Below are positions 8,317-16,806 of a stretch of DNA of 64,000 bases, in pieces. Source of the DNA: Eisenbergiella sp900555195 (GTDB lineage: Bacteria; Bacillota; Clostridia; Lachnospirales; Lachnospiraceae); contig CABUMH010000002.1 of assembly GCA_902492555.1 (NCBI GenBank), positions 1-64,000 of the forward strand, read 5' to 3'. The translations under genes were made by a program, and so were the position numbers. The notes under the pieces were generated by a model. The model ran no database searches and was not told the origin of the DNA. It worked only from the letters and a program-made list of their open reading frames with translations. Each line of letters begins with the position of its first letter. Position 1 is the stretch's first letter.

Positions 8317-8344
8317 TTGACACAGACGGAAACTGACTTATAAT
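8317..8344 (+). promoter_or_regulatory. Promoter of the LytTR two-component operon
   Basis: Perfect TTGACA (8317-8322) and perfect TATAAT (8339-8344) with a 16-bp spacer, the strongest promoter match in the window. It gives a leader of about 120 nt to the response regulator at 8470. Confidence 0.85.
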
Positions 8345-8469
8345 ACAAACAGAGGAGTTTTTCATAAAGCAGATTTTAGCTGGAATGGCATGCTGGAGAA
8401 TTCTGTTCCTATGAAATAGGGGAGCGTAGAGGAGCAAGACGGATTCAGGAGAAGGCATGGAGGTATCGT

Positions 8470-9207
8470 TTGAGAATTGGAATATGTGAAGATATAGACG
8501 AGGACAGGAAGGCGCTGGGACTGCTGATAGAAAGTATAAAGGACAAGCTTTCTTTTCAGGCTGACGTAGTATATTTCAGCCAGGGAAGGCGACTGTTGGA
8601 AGCGGTCAGAAGGGGAGAGAAATTTGATTTGCTGCTTCTGGATATTTATCTTGAGGAAGTGGGTGGCCTGGAGATCGCCCGAACGGCCAGGACAAGCAAT
8701 CCTGAAGTCCAGGTGGCCTTTGTGACCGCGAGTGAAGAATATGCTGTAGAGGCATTTGAATTGTATGCATTGCACTATCTGGTCAAACCTGTGACACGGG
8801 AAGGAATAGAAACCCTTTTTATGCGCTATTTTGAGAGATGCCGCCTTCCTGCGCATAGCATAGAAATTCGGACAGAACGAAGATCATATCGTTTTCCCCT
8901 GCATTCCATTCAGAAAATACAAAGCAGCAATAAGGGAGTGGAGGTTTATCTGCAGGGAAGGGAAAAGCCGCAGAGGATCCCTACCTCTTTTATGAATGTG
9001 GAGAAACAGGTGGATACGGCTTATTTTTTGAAGATATCCCGGGGCCTCCTGGTACATATGGATTTCATTGACCGAATGGAACAGGGATGTTGCCATTTTA
9101 GAGATGGGACATCGACATTGATCAGCCGCAAGGAAAGAAGAGAAATTCGCCACAAATATAATGATTATCTTTTTCGGAATCTGGAAGGGGGTAAGGGCGC
9201 TTGCTGA
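8470..9207 (+). CDS. LytTR-type response regulator (AgrA/ComE-like)
   Basis: 245 residues. The receiver domain (1-120) has the acidic pair ED in ICEDIDED, phospho-acceptor Asp58 (LLLLDIYL) and Lys106 (YLVKPV). The C-terminal LytTR DNA-binding domain spans about 140-240. The start is a TTG at 8470, decided by the receiver's first strand RIGICED and a GGAGG site ending 6 nt upstream; no ATG is available. It overlaps the kinase gene by 7 bp, so the pair is co-translated. Agr-like pairs usually respond to an extracellular peptide, but no peptide precursor or AgrB-type processing protease is visible nearby, so the signal is unknown. Confidence 0.9.
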   Translation: MRIGICEDIDEDRKALGLLIESIKDKLSFQADVVYFSQGRRLLEAVRRGEKFDLLLLDIYLEEVGGLEIARTARTSNPEVQVAFVTASEEYAVEAFELYALHYLVKPVTREGIETLFMRYFERCRLPAHSIEIRTERRSYRFPLHSIQKIQSSNKGVEVYLQGREKPQRIPTSFMNVEKQVDTAYFLKISRGLLVHMDFIDRMEQGCCHFRDGTSTLISRKERREIRHKYNDYLFRNLEGGKGAC

Positions 9208-10589
9208 ATACCCTGGAGATTTGCATACAGGCTTTGGGATTCCTGATACAGTCGGTTCCGATTGCAATTTTGTGCTTTGTGCCTTTTGATGACGAAGTGC
9301 TTCTCATCCCACGAAAGAAAACGATTGCCTGCGTTTGCGCATCCCTTCTCCTGGCTTCCGTATTTTTTGCTGGAATGACGGCGTTCCTGTATGCACGGCC
9401 AAATTTGAGAGAGGGAATATTGCGGCTGTGTGCAAATGGTTATATGGGATTGGCTCTACTGGTTGGAATTTTTTTCTTCTTTTGGAATGTGCGCGCCCCT
9501 AAAGGGGAGAAATTTCTGGTCATTCTGATCCTTGTTCATTATGCCGCGGTTCTGTTTACGATGACATCTTATCTGAACGGCCTTCTGGACGAATATAGGG
9601 GGTACGCCTGGAAAGAAGAAGCCATGTATGGCTATGATGCTTGTTTTATCAGTTTTGGGCTGATGGGCATTACAGTGCCTCTGCTATATATCTTTCTGCG
9701 GGGGAAAGTCCGCCGCAGCCTTCCGGCTATGGAAGAGCGTACCATGAAAAGAGGAGGTGCCTATCTGGCAATTTCGATGCTGCTTTACTGTGGCGTAGTA
9801 TATGTGCTGACTGCAACAGAATTCCCATCGGGTTTCCAAGGAATACCTGTTTTGTATGTGCTGGGAGCGTTCCTGCTGACGGACTGCGTGATCTATTTCA
9901 TGTTCTTTACAGAGATAGAATTGGTAAACAGAAACAGGAGGCTGGAGGAGCAGCTTCGGGATTTTGATGAGCAGTATAGGCGTATTAGCAGTAGTATTGA
10001 AGAATCCCGCCGGACCCGCCATGATATTCGCCATCACCTGAATATGATAAGCATGTTCAATGAACAGAGGGCGTATGAGGAATTGACGGCTTATCTGGCC
10101 AGGTATGAAGCTGCATATCGAAGCCAGGAAGAACGGATTTTCTGCGATTATCCGGCTGTTGATGGTATTTTAAAATATTACGTCCGGCTTGCTGAAGAGA
10201 ATGCAATTGAAGTGAATATGGAGTTGAGCACGCTGAAAGAGAGTATGTCTTTTGATGTGATCGATATGGTTGTCCTGCTTGGGAATGTGGTGGAAAATGC
10301 GATAGAATCCTGTATTCGACTGTCAGTTGACAGGAAGCGTTATATTCGTATCTGTATGCAGCGGAAAAGGAATCTATTGTTGATCCTTGTGGAAAATAGC
10401 TGTGAATCGGATGGGGTGGAGCAGATGGAATTCAGAGATTCCATTCCGGCCATATCCACTAAACATGCGGGAACTGGGCAGGGAATGAAGAGCGTTCGCC
10501 TGGTAGCTGAAAAATACGGAGGAAGCGTGGAATATAAGAAGCGGGACGGTACTTTCTGGACAAGGATCGTTTTGAATGAACCGGAGTAA
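9201..10589 (+). CDS. Sensor histidine kinase, AgrC-like (GHKL ATPase)
   Basis: 462 residues with six to seven predicted membrane helices in the first ~240 residues, then a coiled coil, a phospho-acceptor motif RHDIRHHL with His274, and an HATPase domain with N-box LGNVVENAIES and a G-box GTGQGMKSV. This is the topology of peptide-sensing AgrC/ComD kinases. The start is TTG at 9201 overlapping the regulator's end, with GGGGGTAAGGG upstream. Partner of the preceding LytTR regulator. Whether the pair controls the contractile injection locus 10 kb downstream is only suggested by proximity. Confidence 0.88.
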   Translation: MLNTLEICIQALGFLIQSVPIAILCFVPFDDEVLLIPRKKTIACVCASLLLASVFFAGMTAFLYARPNLREGILRLCANGYMGLALLVGIFFFFWNVRAPKGEKFLVILILVHYAAVLFTMTSYLNGLLDEYRGYAWKEEAMYGYDACFISFGLMGITVPLLYIFLRGKVRRSLPAMEERTMKRGGAYLAISMLLYCGVVYVLTATEFPSGFQGIPVLYVLGAFLLTDCVIYFMFFTEIELVNRNRRLEEQLRDFDEQYRRISSSIEESRRTRHDIRHHLNMISMFNEQRAYEELTAYLARYEAAYRSQEERIFCDYPAVDGILKYYVRLAEENAIEVNMELSTLKESMSFDVIDMVVLLGNVVENAIESCIRLSVDRKRYIRICMQRKRNLLLILVENSCESDGVEQMEFRDSIPAISTKHAGTGQGMKSVRLVAEKYGGSVEYKKRDGTFWTRIVLNEPE

Positions 10590-10652
10590 AAAGGAACAGT
10601 TATTCCTGATAAATAGCGGAGTGAATGGTTTGGAAACCAACCAAACGGTACT

Positions 10653-10681
10653 TTCGACCAGGAATTTTTTTTGCCTATAAT
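10653..10681 (+). promoter_or_regulatory. Probable promoter of the DUF2156 gene
   Basis: TTCGAC (10653-10658), 17-bp spacer, perfect TATAAT (10676-10681), 26 bp before the start at 10708. The -35 is weak; an inverted motif GGTTTGG/CCAACC overlaps the region just upstream (10628-10645). Confidence 0.5.
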
Positions 10682-10707
10682 AATTTTAAAGTACGGAGGT
10701 TGGAGAA

Positions 10708-11613
10708 ATGGAAGAGTTTGAACCAATTTCTTTGTCAGATAAAGGCAGGGTGGATGCATACCTGAATGAATTTGGTGGGGGATCCTGCCAGCATAGCTTT
10801 GCGGCCCTGTATGCATTTGCTGAAAAATATGGAACCAGAATATGTGAATTTGAGGATTGCCTTTTGGTAAGGCAACCTGCAAAGGATGAAGGCGGGTATA
10901 TTTCCTGCCTGATGCCTTTGGGGAAGGGGGATCGGAGAAGGGCGCTTGGTTTCCTTAAGAAGCGGGCACATGAAGAAGGGAAACGGCTAAAACTTCAGGC
11001 AATTACAGAAGAGGCAAAGAAATATCTGGAAATGGAACAAAGCGGTGTATTTGAGATCATCCCACAGCGTGATTATGCTGAGTATCTGTATGAGGCGAAA
11101 AAACTTGTCACGCTAGAAGGAAGCGAGATGAAGAATGTCCGCCAGTTCTATAACCGTTTTCAACGAAATTTCAAGGGGCGGACGGAACTGATTCCGATCA
11201 GAGTGAAAGAATTGACAGATGTGCTGGAGTTTCAGGAGAAGTGGCTTTTTGAACGGAGAGACAGAGAGGATTATTCCATCCTGTGTGCAGAAGGGAAAGC
11301 GATAGAGCGAGTTTGCGCGCATTTTGAGGAACTTGGTTTTGTTGGCATGTTGGTGCGCGTGGATGGTCAGGTTTGCGGATATGCACTGGGATGCGGTATT
11401 TCGGATAAAACGTTGGATATATTCTTTGAAAAAGGGGATACACGAATCAGAGATATCTATCGCTGTCTGGTGACAGATATGATTCGGATGCATGGTGCAG
11501 AATATGAATGGGTGAATCGGGAAGAAGATCTGGGGGATGAAGGAATGCGCTATTCTAAGCTTTCTTACCGGCCGGATCGAATGCTGAATAAATATATCGC
11601 CCTGGAAAGATAA
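10708..11613 (+). CDS. DUF2156 protein (phosphatidylglycerol lysyltransferase C-terminal-like, GNAT fold)
   Basis: 301 residues matching the pattern of DUF2156 proteins, which have two GNAT-like lobes resembling the soluble catalytic domain of MprF/FemABX lysyltransferases but lack the flippase part. Typical motifs are the N-terminal CQHSFAALYAF, MKNVRQFYNRF in the middle and the C-terminal NREEDLGDEGMRYSKLSYRP. No signal or membrane segments. The acceptor is unknown; relatives are thought to modify small molecules or lipids using an aminoacyl donor. Good GGAGG site 8 nt before the ATG. It seems a separate transcription unit. Confidence 0.8.
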   Translation: MEEFEPISLSDKGRVDAYLNEFGGGSCQHSFAALYAFAEKYGTRICEFEDCLLVRQPAKDEGGYISCLMPLGKGDRRRALGFLKKRAHEEGKRLKLQAITEEAKKYLEMEQSGVFEIIPQRDYAEYLYEAKKLVTLEGSEMKNVRQFYNRFQRNFKGRTELIPIRVKELTDVLEFQEKWLFERRDREDYSILCAEGKAIERVCAHFEELGFVGMLVRVDGQVCGYALGCGISDKTLDIFFEKGDTRIRDIYRCLVTDMIRMHGAEYEWVNREEDLGDEGMRYSKLSYRPDRMLNKYIALER

Positions 11614-11641
11614 AAACGGTTTCAGATCTGTCCGGCTTGCT

Positions 11642-11696
11642 GCGTCTAAAATGCTAGGCTGTTTGTGCTGGAGCGTCACAAATAGCCATGAGACGC
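11642..11696. repeat. Nested hairpin between DUF2156 and EamA genes
   Basis: Inner 11-bp stem GGCTGTTTGTG (11657-11667) with CACAAATAGCC (11677-11687), one mismatch; outer arms GCGTCT (11642) and AGACGC (11691). No T-tract follows, so this is more a structured element than a terminator. Confidence 0.55.
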
Positions 11697-11731
11697 CGCC
11701 CCGTCATTTACGCTTCGGAATGGAGATGAGA

Positions 11732-12661
11732 ATGAACAGGTTACAGGCGAATCTGTCGCTTTTGGCGATTACGCTTTTGGCAGGGATTCAATATGCGTTT
11801 TTGAAAGATGTGCCGGAGTCGGCTTCCGGCTTTTCTTATCTATTTATCACGAATCTGATTGGGTTTCTGATCGCATTGCCCGTATTAGGAGGACAACTGT
11901 ATAGGTCTTCTCCAAGGCAGATTCTCTATAGTGCCCTGTTGGCATTATTGCTCTTAGGCTTTAATCTGTTCATGCTTCTGGGGTCTGCAGGATTGGATAC
12001 GACAGTCACGTCTTTTACAGTGACGGCTTATATCATTTTTGTTCCATTTATTTCCCTATTGTTTAAGAAAAAGGTGAGCAGGAACCAGATGGCGGGAGTG
12101 TTAATTGTGCTGCTGGGTTTGGCGCTGTCCATGGGGGTGAATGGAAAAGGCTTTCTGAACATTGGGATTCTCTATTTGCTGGTGGCGGATTTGTGCTTTG
12201 CAGTATCCATTGTGTTGCTGGAGGAGATCAGCGCCCAGATGAATCCGGCAGTGCTGGTGATGGGTGAACTGTTTTTCGGAAGCCTGTTTTCTTTCGTAGG
12301 ATGGCTGGTGGAAGATGGATTTGCTTTGGTGCTGCCAGGCGACGCGGCGTTCTGGAGAAGTGCATTTTTTGTGGCATTTTTCATACGGGGAATGTATGGG
12401 ATCGTTCAGATTTATGCGCAGCGTTATGTGGGAGCTATTCAGGTGTCACTCATTTTTTCTACAGAAATTATTTTCACTTTGCTGTTGTCGCCTCTTCTTT
12501 CCATTCTTCTTGGCTCTCAGCCTGAACAGATCGATCTGGCAAAAGTGCTGGGGTGTTTGGTAATCGTTTCCGGAATCCTGGTGGCGGACGGGACGGTATG
12601 GAAGTCGTTGCGTGAAATTGGGGGGAAGGCAGTTGCCAGAAAGAAGGTACGGAATGAATAG
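11732..12661 (+). CDS. EamA/DMT-family transporter
   Basis: 309 residues, about ten hydrophobic helices in two EamA repeats, in the drug/metabolite transporter superfamily (exporters of amino acids, nucleosides or drugs). The first repeat carries LLGFNLFMLLGSAGLDTTVTSF, typical of EamA helices 3-4. Among three closely spaced ATGs (11720, 11726, 11732) the last has GGAG 6 nt upstream and starts the first helix, so it is chosen. Substrate unknown. Translationally coupled to the next gene, whose start lies inside its last codons. Confidence 0.85.
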   Translation: MNRLQANLSLLAITLLAGIQYAFLKDVPESASGFSYLFITNLIGFLIALPVLGGQLYRSSPRQILYSALLALLLLGFNLFMLLGSAGLDTTVTSFTVTAYIIFVPFISLLFKKKVSRNQMAGVLIVLLGLALSMGVNGKGFLNIGILYLLVADLCFAVSIVLLEEISAQMNPAVLVMGELFFGSLFSFVGWLVEDGFALVLPGDAAFWRSAFFVAFFIRGMYGIVQIYAQRYVGAIQVSLIFSTEIIFTLLLSPLLSILLGSQPEQIDLAKVLGCLVIVSGILVADGTVWKSLREIGGKAVARKKVRNE

Positions 12662-13559
12662 AGGGCATTTGCATGCAGTGGGCCAGATTGCGGTCTCTGC
12701 GTTGATCTATCTGGCAGTGGAACTGCCGTTCTCCCTGACCGGATTCCCTGGGACGCAACAGTTGGCGGGCCCTTCTGCGGGGGTGGCTCTGCTCCTGGGG
12801 CTTCTGGCCGGCAGAACGGGTGCGGTTGGGTGTGTGGTTGGCGCTGGGGTGGCTGCGGCTTTGTCGGAAAAGGCGGGCATATTTATTTTGATAGCGGCAG
12901 CAGGCGTAGCCTCGTTGGCACTCATTCCTTATACGCTCTGGTATGCGAAACAGGAAGCGGAGCAGGTCTCACTTCGTTCAGGAAGAGACTTCCTGAAGTA
13001 TACGTTGATTTTGGCGGTAGGAGCGGCAGGAAATGCATTTTTTGCTCTGTTCCTGGGAGGGCCTGGCGCTGTATTTCCTGCATTTGCATTCACTCTGTTC
13101 TGGGGGCTGGTGGAGGGCGCGCCGTTACTGATTCTTCTTATTTCCATTCTGGGTGTACGTCCCGCCTGCCCGGCGCGTGCACGGCAGGAGTGGGATCTGG
13201 AACTTATCATCCCGCCGGAGATAGAACGCATCGGAGAGGTGAACGACAGGATAGAAGAGTTGGGAATGGAGAAAGGCCTGAACCGAAAAGAGATGTTCCG
13301 CCTAATGGCCTGTCTGGAAGAAATTCTTCTGCGCGTTCTCCAGAATGCGCAGGTATCAGGCAATATTGAGATCTGTATCCTGGCACGGGAGACGGTTATG
13401 ATCCGGATAACCTATTCGGGTAATAGGTATAATCCGTTGCATATGAATAAGGAAGAGGAGATGGAAGATTTGGCTGGGCTGAAGATTTTCCTGCAGATGT
13501 CTTTGCGGGCCTCCTGGCGCCGGCGGGGAGAAAATAAGGAGATTCGGATTGTGGTGTAA
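12654..13559 (+). CDS. Membrane protein with degenerate HATPase (RsbW-like) tail
   Basis: 301 residues. Residues 5-175 form about five to six membrane helices, glycine/alanine-rich and loosely like a MASE1 sensor module. After a cytosolic linker (IIPPEIERIGEVNDRIEELG) the last ~110 residues follow the layout of an anti-sigma-factor-type HATPase: MACLEEILLRVLQNAQ where RsbW proteins have an N-box ALEEAVTNVxxHA, and a strand ending SGNRYNPLH where they have DxGxPFxP. The N-box Asn and glycine loops are missing, so ATP binding is doubtful. It overlaps the EamA stop and precedes a SpoIIE phosphatase and an RsbW-like kinase, so a sensor role in partner switching is the natural guess. I know no named family for it. 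Confidence 0.6.
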   Translation: MNRGHLHAVGQIAVSALIYLAVELPFSLTGFPGTQQLAGPSAGVALLLGLLAGRTGAVGCVVGAGVAAALSEKAGIFILIAAAGVASLALIPYTLWYAKQEAEQVSLRSGRDFLKYTLILAVGAAGNAFFALFLGGPGAVFPAFAFTLFWGLVEGAPLLILLISILGVRPACPARARQEWDLELIIPPEIERIGEVNDRIEELGMEKGLNRKEMFRLMACLEEILLRVLQNAQVSGNIEICILARETVMIRITYSGNRYNPLHMNKEEEMEDLAGLKIFLQMSLRASWRRRGENKEIRIVV

Positions 13560-13634
13560 TACATAAGAAAAGGGCGGAGTTCATACCTGCCCACTACACT
13601 TGGGATATGGAACTGGGTGGTTTGTGAGAAAGGA

Positions 13635-15821
13635 ATGAAAGTGAAGTTGAAACAGAAAAAGAATTCCATCGGATATAAAATTATCATGCTGATGCTGTTC
13701 GTGTCTCTCACCGGGCTAGCCTTCAGCATTATAGTGAGCCTGGCCAATATGCTTGCCATTAGGAGCAGTTACCTTGCTACGAACCGGACATTGGAGGAAG
13801 AAGTATCAGGCAGGAGCGAAGATGCGCTGCTTGCCCAAATGCAGCAAAATTTGCGTTCTTTGGCGACAGACCGGACTTCTGTGAATGCGGCTTCTAGCCT
13901 GGAACGTTATCTTGGAATCGTACAAAACTTATCCGGCTATATCACCAGCCTGTATCAAGAGCCGGAAGCATTCAGAAGTCAGAAAGTGTACGGCCCCAGC
14001 CCAGAAAATGGAGGGACATATACTCTGCAGTTTTATACAGAATCGGATGTGCCGGCGGAGGATGTGCAGGAAGAGGCGGATTTGCTGGGAAATGTGGAAT
14101 ATATTTTCGATCCGGTCATCCGTAATAATGAAGATGTGATTACGACGATCTATCTTGCTACGGAATCAGGGATACTGCTGTCCTATGATCCGGATTCGGA
14201 TAGGGCGAACTCCCCTTATTATGATTTCAAGGAGACGGAATGGTACCAAGCGGTGATGAAAGAAGGGAAGCCTTTATATACCGATGTCTATAAAGGGGCC
14301 TATGGCTGGGGGTTAATGACTACTTGCGCGGCGCCCTTCTACGGAGCGGATGGTGAAATCACTGGTGTAGTCTGTATCGATTTGCAGCTGGAGGATATAC
14401 AGAGGGAACTGGTCAGCGTGGATATCAGCGAGCATGCATCCGCGTATCTGGTGGATCGTTATGGTAACCTGATTGCTGGACCGGATGTGGATTACAGCAC
14501 AGAATCCTTCCGGCAGCTGTCAGAACTGAACAGTTCTCCAGAATTTGAAAAAGTGGCGGCGGGCATTTTGGCACAGGAGAATGGCGTGAGTGAGGTGGAA
14601 GGAAAGTTTTATGCCTATGCGCCTATTGATCATGTGGATTGGTCGTTAATCATTATTGTGCCCAAGGAAGATATTCTGCAGCCAGTTACAGAGATGTTGG
14701 ATACCATTAATGGAGAGATGGAGGAATCCAGCACCTTTATTTCCAGGCGCATCATGGCGGCTGTGGTGAGTCTTATCCTGGTTCTGCTTTTGAGTGTGGC
14801 TTTGATTGTATATATGGCTGTGCGCTTTACCGGAAGGCTGGTGGAGCCGCTTCAGAGCATGCGCAGACAGGTGAGGGTGATCAGCGGAGGAGAACTGGAT
14901 GTTCGGGTGAAGGTGGAAAGCGATGATGAAGTGGGGGAGTTGGCAGAGGAATTCAACCAGATGGCCTCTTCCCTGAAGGAGCATATTGAACAGATACGCA
15001 TGGTGACGGCAGAGAAAGAACGGATCGGCGCGGAATTGAGTGTGGCGAAACAGATTCAGGCGAATATGCTGCCCAATATTTTCCCGCCATTTCCTGAACG
15101 GACGGAGTTTGATATCTATGCCTCCATGACCCCCGCACGGGAAGTTGGAGGAGATTTCTATGATTTCTTTTTGGTGGATGAAGATCACCTTGCAGTGGTG
15201 ATGGCAGACGTATCAGGTAAGGGTGTTCCGGCAGCGCTGTTTATGGTGATTGCAAAAACGTTGATTAAGGATTGTGTCCAGATGGGACGTGGCCCGGCAG
15301 AAGCTTTTGCGGAGGTGAACAATAAACTTTGTGAATCTAATGATGAAGGGATGTTTGTGACGGCCTGGTTGGGCCTGTTGGAGATTTCTACGGGAAAGAT
15401 GGCCTATGTAAATGCGGGCCATAATCCGCCGTTGATTGGTAAAAAGAAGGAAGGATTTGCGTATTTGAAAATGCGTCCGGGCTTTGTCCTGGCGGGAATG
15501 GAAGATATGTCTTACAAGAGCGGGGAACTTTTTCTGGAAGAGGGGGATGTTCTTTTCCTTTATACAGATGGTGTAACGGAAGCGGCTCGGAAGGATAATG
15601 AACTGTATGGGGAAGAGCGTCTGCGTCAGATCCTGAACGCCCATACGGGCAAAAGGGCGGAAGAATTGGTACGGGCGGTCGGAGAAGATATAGGAAATTT
15701 TGTGGAAGGGGCAGATCAGTTTGACGACATCACAATGTTGGCGTTGCAGATAACGGAATCCCGCGATGCCCGAAAGGAGGGTGCGTATGAAGTCAAAGAC
15801 AGTGAAAGCAACCCTGGATAA
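13635..15821 (+). CDS. Cache-HAMP-SpoIIE (PP2C) membrane phosphatase
   Basis: About 728 residues: TM1 (~14-34), extracellular dCache-type sensor (~40-365, with WYQAVMKEGKPLYTDVY and TCAAPFYGADGEITGVVCID), TM2 (~375-398), HAMP (~400-452), short coiled coil, and SpoIIE/RsbU-type PP2C domain (~480-715). Metal-binding acids appear in REVGGDFYDF, VMADVSGKG, FLYTDGVTEA and QFDDITML. Such enzymes dephosphorylate STAS-domain antagonists to start partner switching. The start is uncertain between ATG 13635 and GTG 13641. The next gene (RsbW-like) overlaps its end; a STAS protein lies in the injection locus at 50387 and is the obvious substrate candidate. Confidence 0.9.
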   Translation: MKVKLKQKKNSIGYKIIMLMLFVSLTGLAFSIIVSLANMLAIRSSYLATNRTLEEEVSGRSEDALLAQMQQNLRSLATDRTSVNAASSLERYLGIVQNLSGYITSLYQEPEAFRSQKVYGPSPENGGTYTLQFYTESDVPAEDVQEEADLLGNVEYIFDPVIRNNEDVITTIYLATESGILLSYDPDSDRANSPYYDFKETEWYQAVMKEGKPLYTDVYKGAYGWGLMTTCAAPFYGADGEITGVVCIDLQLEDIQRELVSVDISEHASAYLVDRYGNLIAGPDVDYSTESFRQLSELNSSPEFEKVAAGILAQENGVSEVEGKFYAYAPIDHVDWSLIIIVPKEDILQPVTEMLDTINGEMEESSTFISRRIMAAVVSLILVLLLSVALIVYMAVRFTGRLVEPLQSMRRQVRVISGGELDVRVKVESDDEVGELAEEFNQMASSLKEHIEQIRMVTAEKERIGAELSVAKQIQANMLPNIFPPFPERTEFDIYASMTPAREVGGDFYDFFLVDEDHLAVVMADVSGKGVPAALFMVIAKTLIKDCVQMGRGPAEAFAEVNNKLCESNDEGMFVTAWLGLLEISTGKMAYVNAGHNPPLIGKKKEGFAYLKMRPGFVLAGMEDMSYKSGELFLEEGDVLFLYTDGVTEAARKDNELYGEERLRQILNAHTGKRAEELVRAVGEDIGNFVEGADQFDDITMLALQITESRDARKEGAYEVKDSESNPG

Positions 15822-16194
15822 TCTGGATGTAATTCAGCAGTTCATTGAAGAACAGCTTGAAGGGGCGGGATGTCCGGCTAAGGTCATTATGCAGATTTCT
15901 ATGGCTGTAGAAGAGATCTATGTGAATATTGCTCATTATGCTTACCAGCCGGGAATTGGAGATGCTACAGTGAGTTGCCTTGTAGGTGAAGAACCGCTGG
16001 AAGTGACGATTCAGTTCTTAGATAGCGGCACACCCTTTGATCCTTTGGCGCGGCCGGATGCAGATACGACATTGCCCGCGGAAGAAAGGATTCCCGGAGG
16101 CCTGGGGATACTATTGGTGAAAAAATCTATGGACCAGGTGGACTACAGATATGAGGATGGGAAAAATATCCTGACCATTAAGAAACAGTGGTGA
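15787..16194 (+). CDS. RsbW/SpoIIAB-like anti-sigma serine kinase
   Basis: 135-residue HATPase_c_2 protein. The N-box MAVEEIYVNIAHYAY, the LDSGTPFDPL segment and the G-box GGLGILLVKKSMD are the hallmarks of RsbW-type kinases, which hold a partner protein until the STAS antagonist displaces it. The ATG at 15787 follows an exact AGGAGG, inside the 3' end of the phosphatase gene, so phosphatase and kinase are made together. No sigma factor gene follows, unlike classical rsb or spoIIA operons, so the bound partner is unknown. A hairpin terminator lies 53 bp downstream. Confidence 0.88.
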   Translation: MKSKTVKATLDNLDVIQQFIEEQLEGAGCPAKVIMQISMAVEEIYVNIAHYAYQPGIGDATVSCLVGEEPLEVTIQFLDSGTPFDPLARPDADTTLPAEERIPGGLGILLVKKSMDQVDYRYEDGKNILTIKKQW

Positions 16195-16246
16195 AAAAAA
16201 ATAACTGCTCCTTGTGGTGATTATCACACATAAGGATGGCATAAAG

Positions 16247-16284
16247 AGGCCGCGTACCAGACTGCATGACAGGGTACGCGGCCT
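16247..16284. terminator. Bidirectional hairpin between convergent genes
   Basis: Perfect 12-bp stem AGGCCGCGTACC (16247-16258) / GGTACGCGGCCT (16273-16284) with a 14-nt loop, placed exactly between the stop codons of the convergent genes at 16194 and 16294. T-tracts are weak on both sides (TTCTCTCTATTCTATTT on the plus side). Confidence 0.65.
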
Positions 16285-16293
16285 AGATTCTCT

Positions 16294-16806
16294 CTATTCT
16301 ATTTCAGTCAGCTCCAGATATTGCGTGTAGACATATCCGGTCAAGTCGCCGGATGTTATGAGAGCCCAGTCAGTGCCGAGTTCAAGAACCTCTCCTGAAT
16401 CACCTGGAGATAGGGAACCGAGAATCTTGGCAGACATGGAGGGGGACTCACGAACAAAAAGGCGCCCTTCTGCATGAACGGCAGTAAAGGTATATTCGGC
16501 AGAAAGGGAGGCAGAACCGCTTTCTGTCACATCCTCTGCCGCATTGGAGCCGCTTTCCGTCCCGTCTTCTGCTGTGCTGTCTCCATTTCCCACAGCATCC
16601 TCCGTTGCATCCGGGATGGCTTGCGATGTGGTCTCTGTCTCTTCATTGGATAAATAAGCATTGTAATCAGGGGAGGAAAGAGATATGTCGGCGGTTCCGC
16701 CTGATGTGGGAAACGCTGTATTCATCTTGCCCAGCTGGATGAATGCTACAACCCCAACGATGAGATAGACAACGATTACGGCTACAAATGTAATATGTCT
16801 GTTCAT
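16294..16806 (-). CDS. Membrane-anchored SH3-domain protein
   Basis: 170 residues: short cytosolic N-terminus, one membrane helix (~5-26), a Ser/Thr/Glu-rich low-complexity linker (~35-105) containing two near-identical VTESGS/GTESGS blocks, and a C-terminal bacterial SH3 domain (~108-165, with GRLFVRESPSMSAKILGSL and DWALITSGDLTGYVYTQYLEL). SH3b domains bind peptidoglycan, so the protein likely sits at the outer membrane face in contact with the wall. The start overlaps the stop of the upstream kinase-like gene (ATGA), showing co-translation. A sensor or wall tether for that protein is plausible. Confidence 0.82.
   Translation of the reverse strand: MNRHITFVAVIVVYLIVGVVAFIQLGKMNTAFPTSGGTADISLSSPDYNAYLSNEETETTSQAIPDATEDAVGNGDSTAEDGTESGSNAAEDVTESGSASLSAEYTFTAVHAEGRLFVRESPSMSAKILGSLSPGDSGEVLELGTDWALITSGDLTGYVYTQYLELTEIE

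Noticed and set aside
8470..10589. Complete agr quorum-sensing locus
   Set aside because: Only kinase and regulator are present; no AgrB protease and no small peptide precursor could be found between 8282 and 10707.
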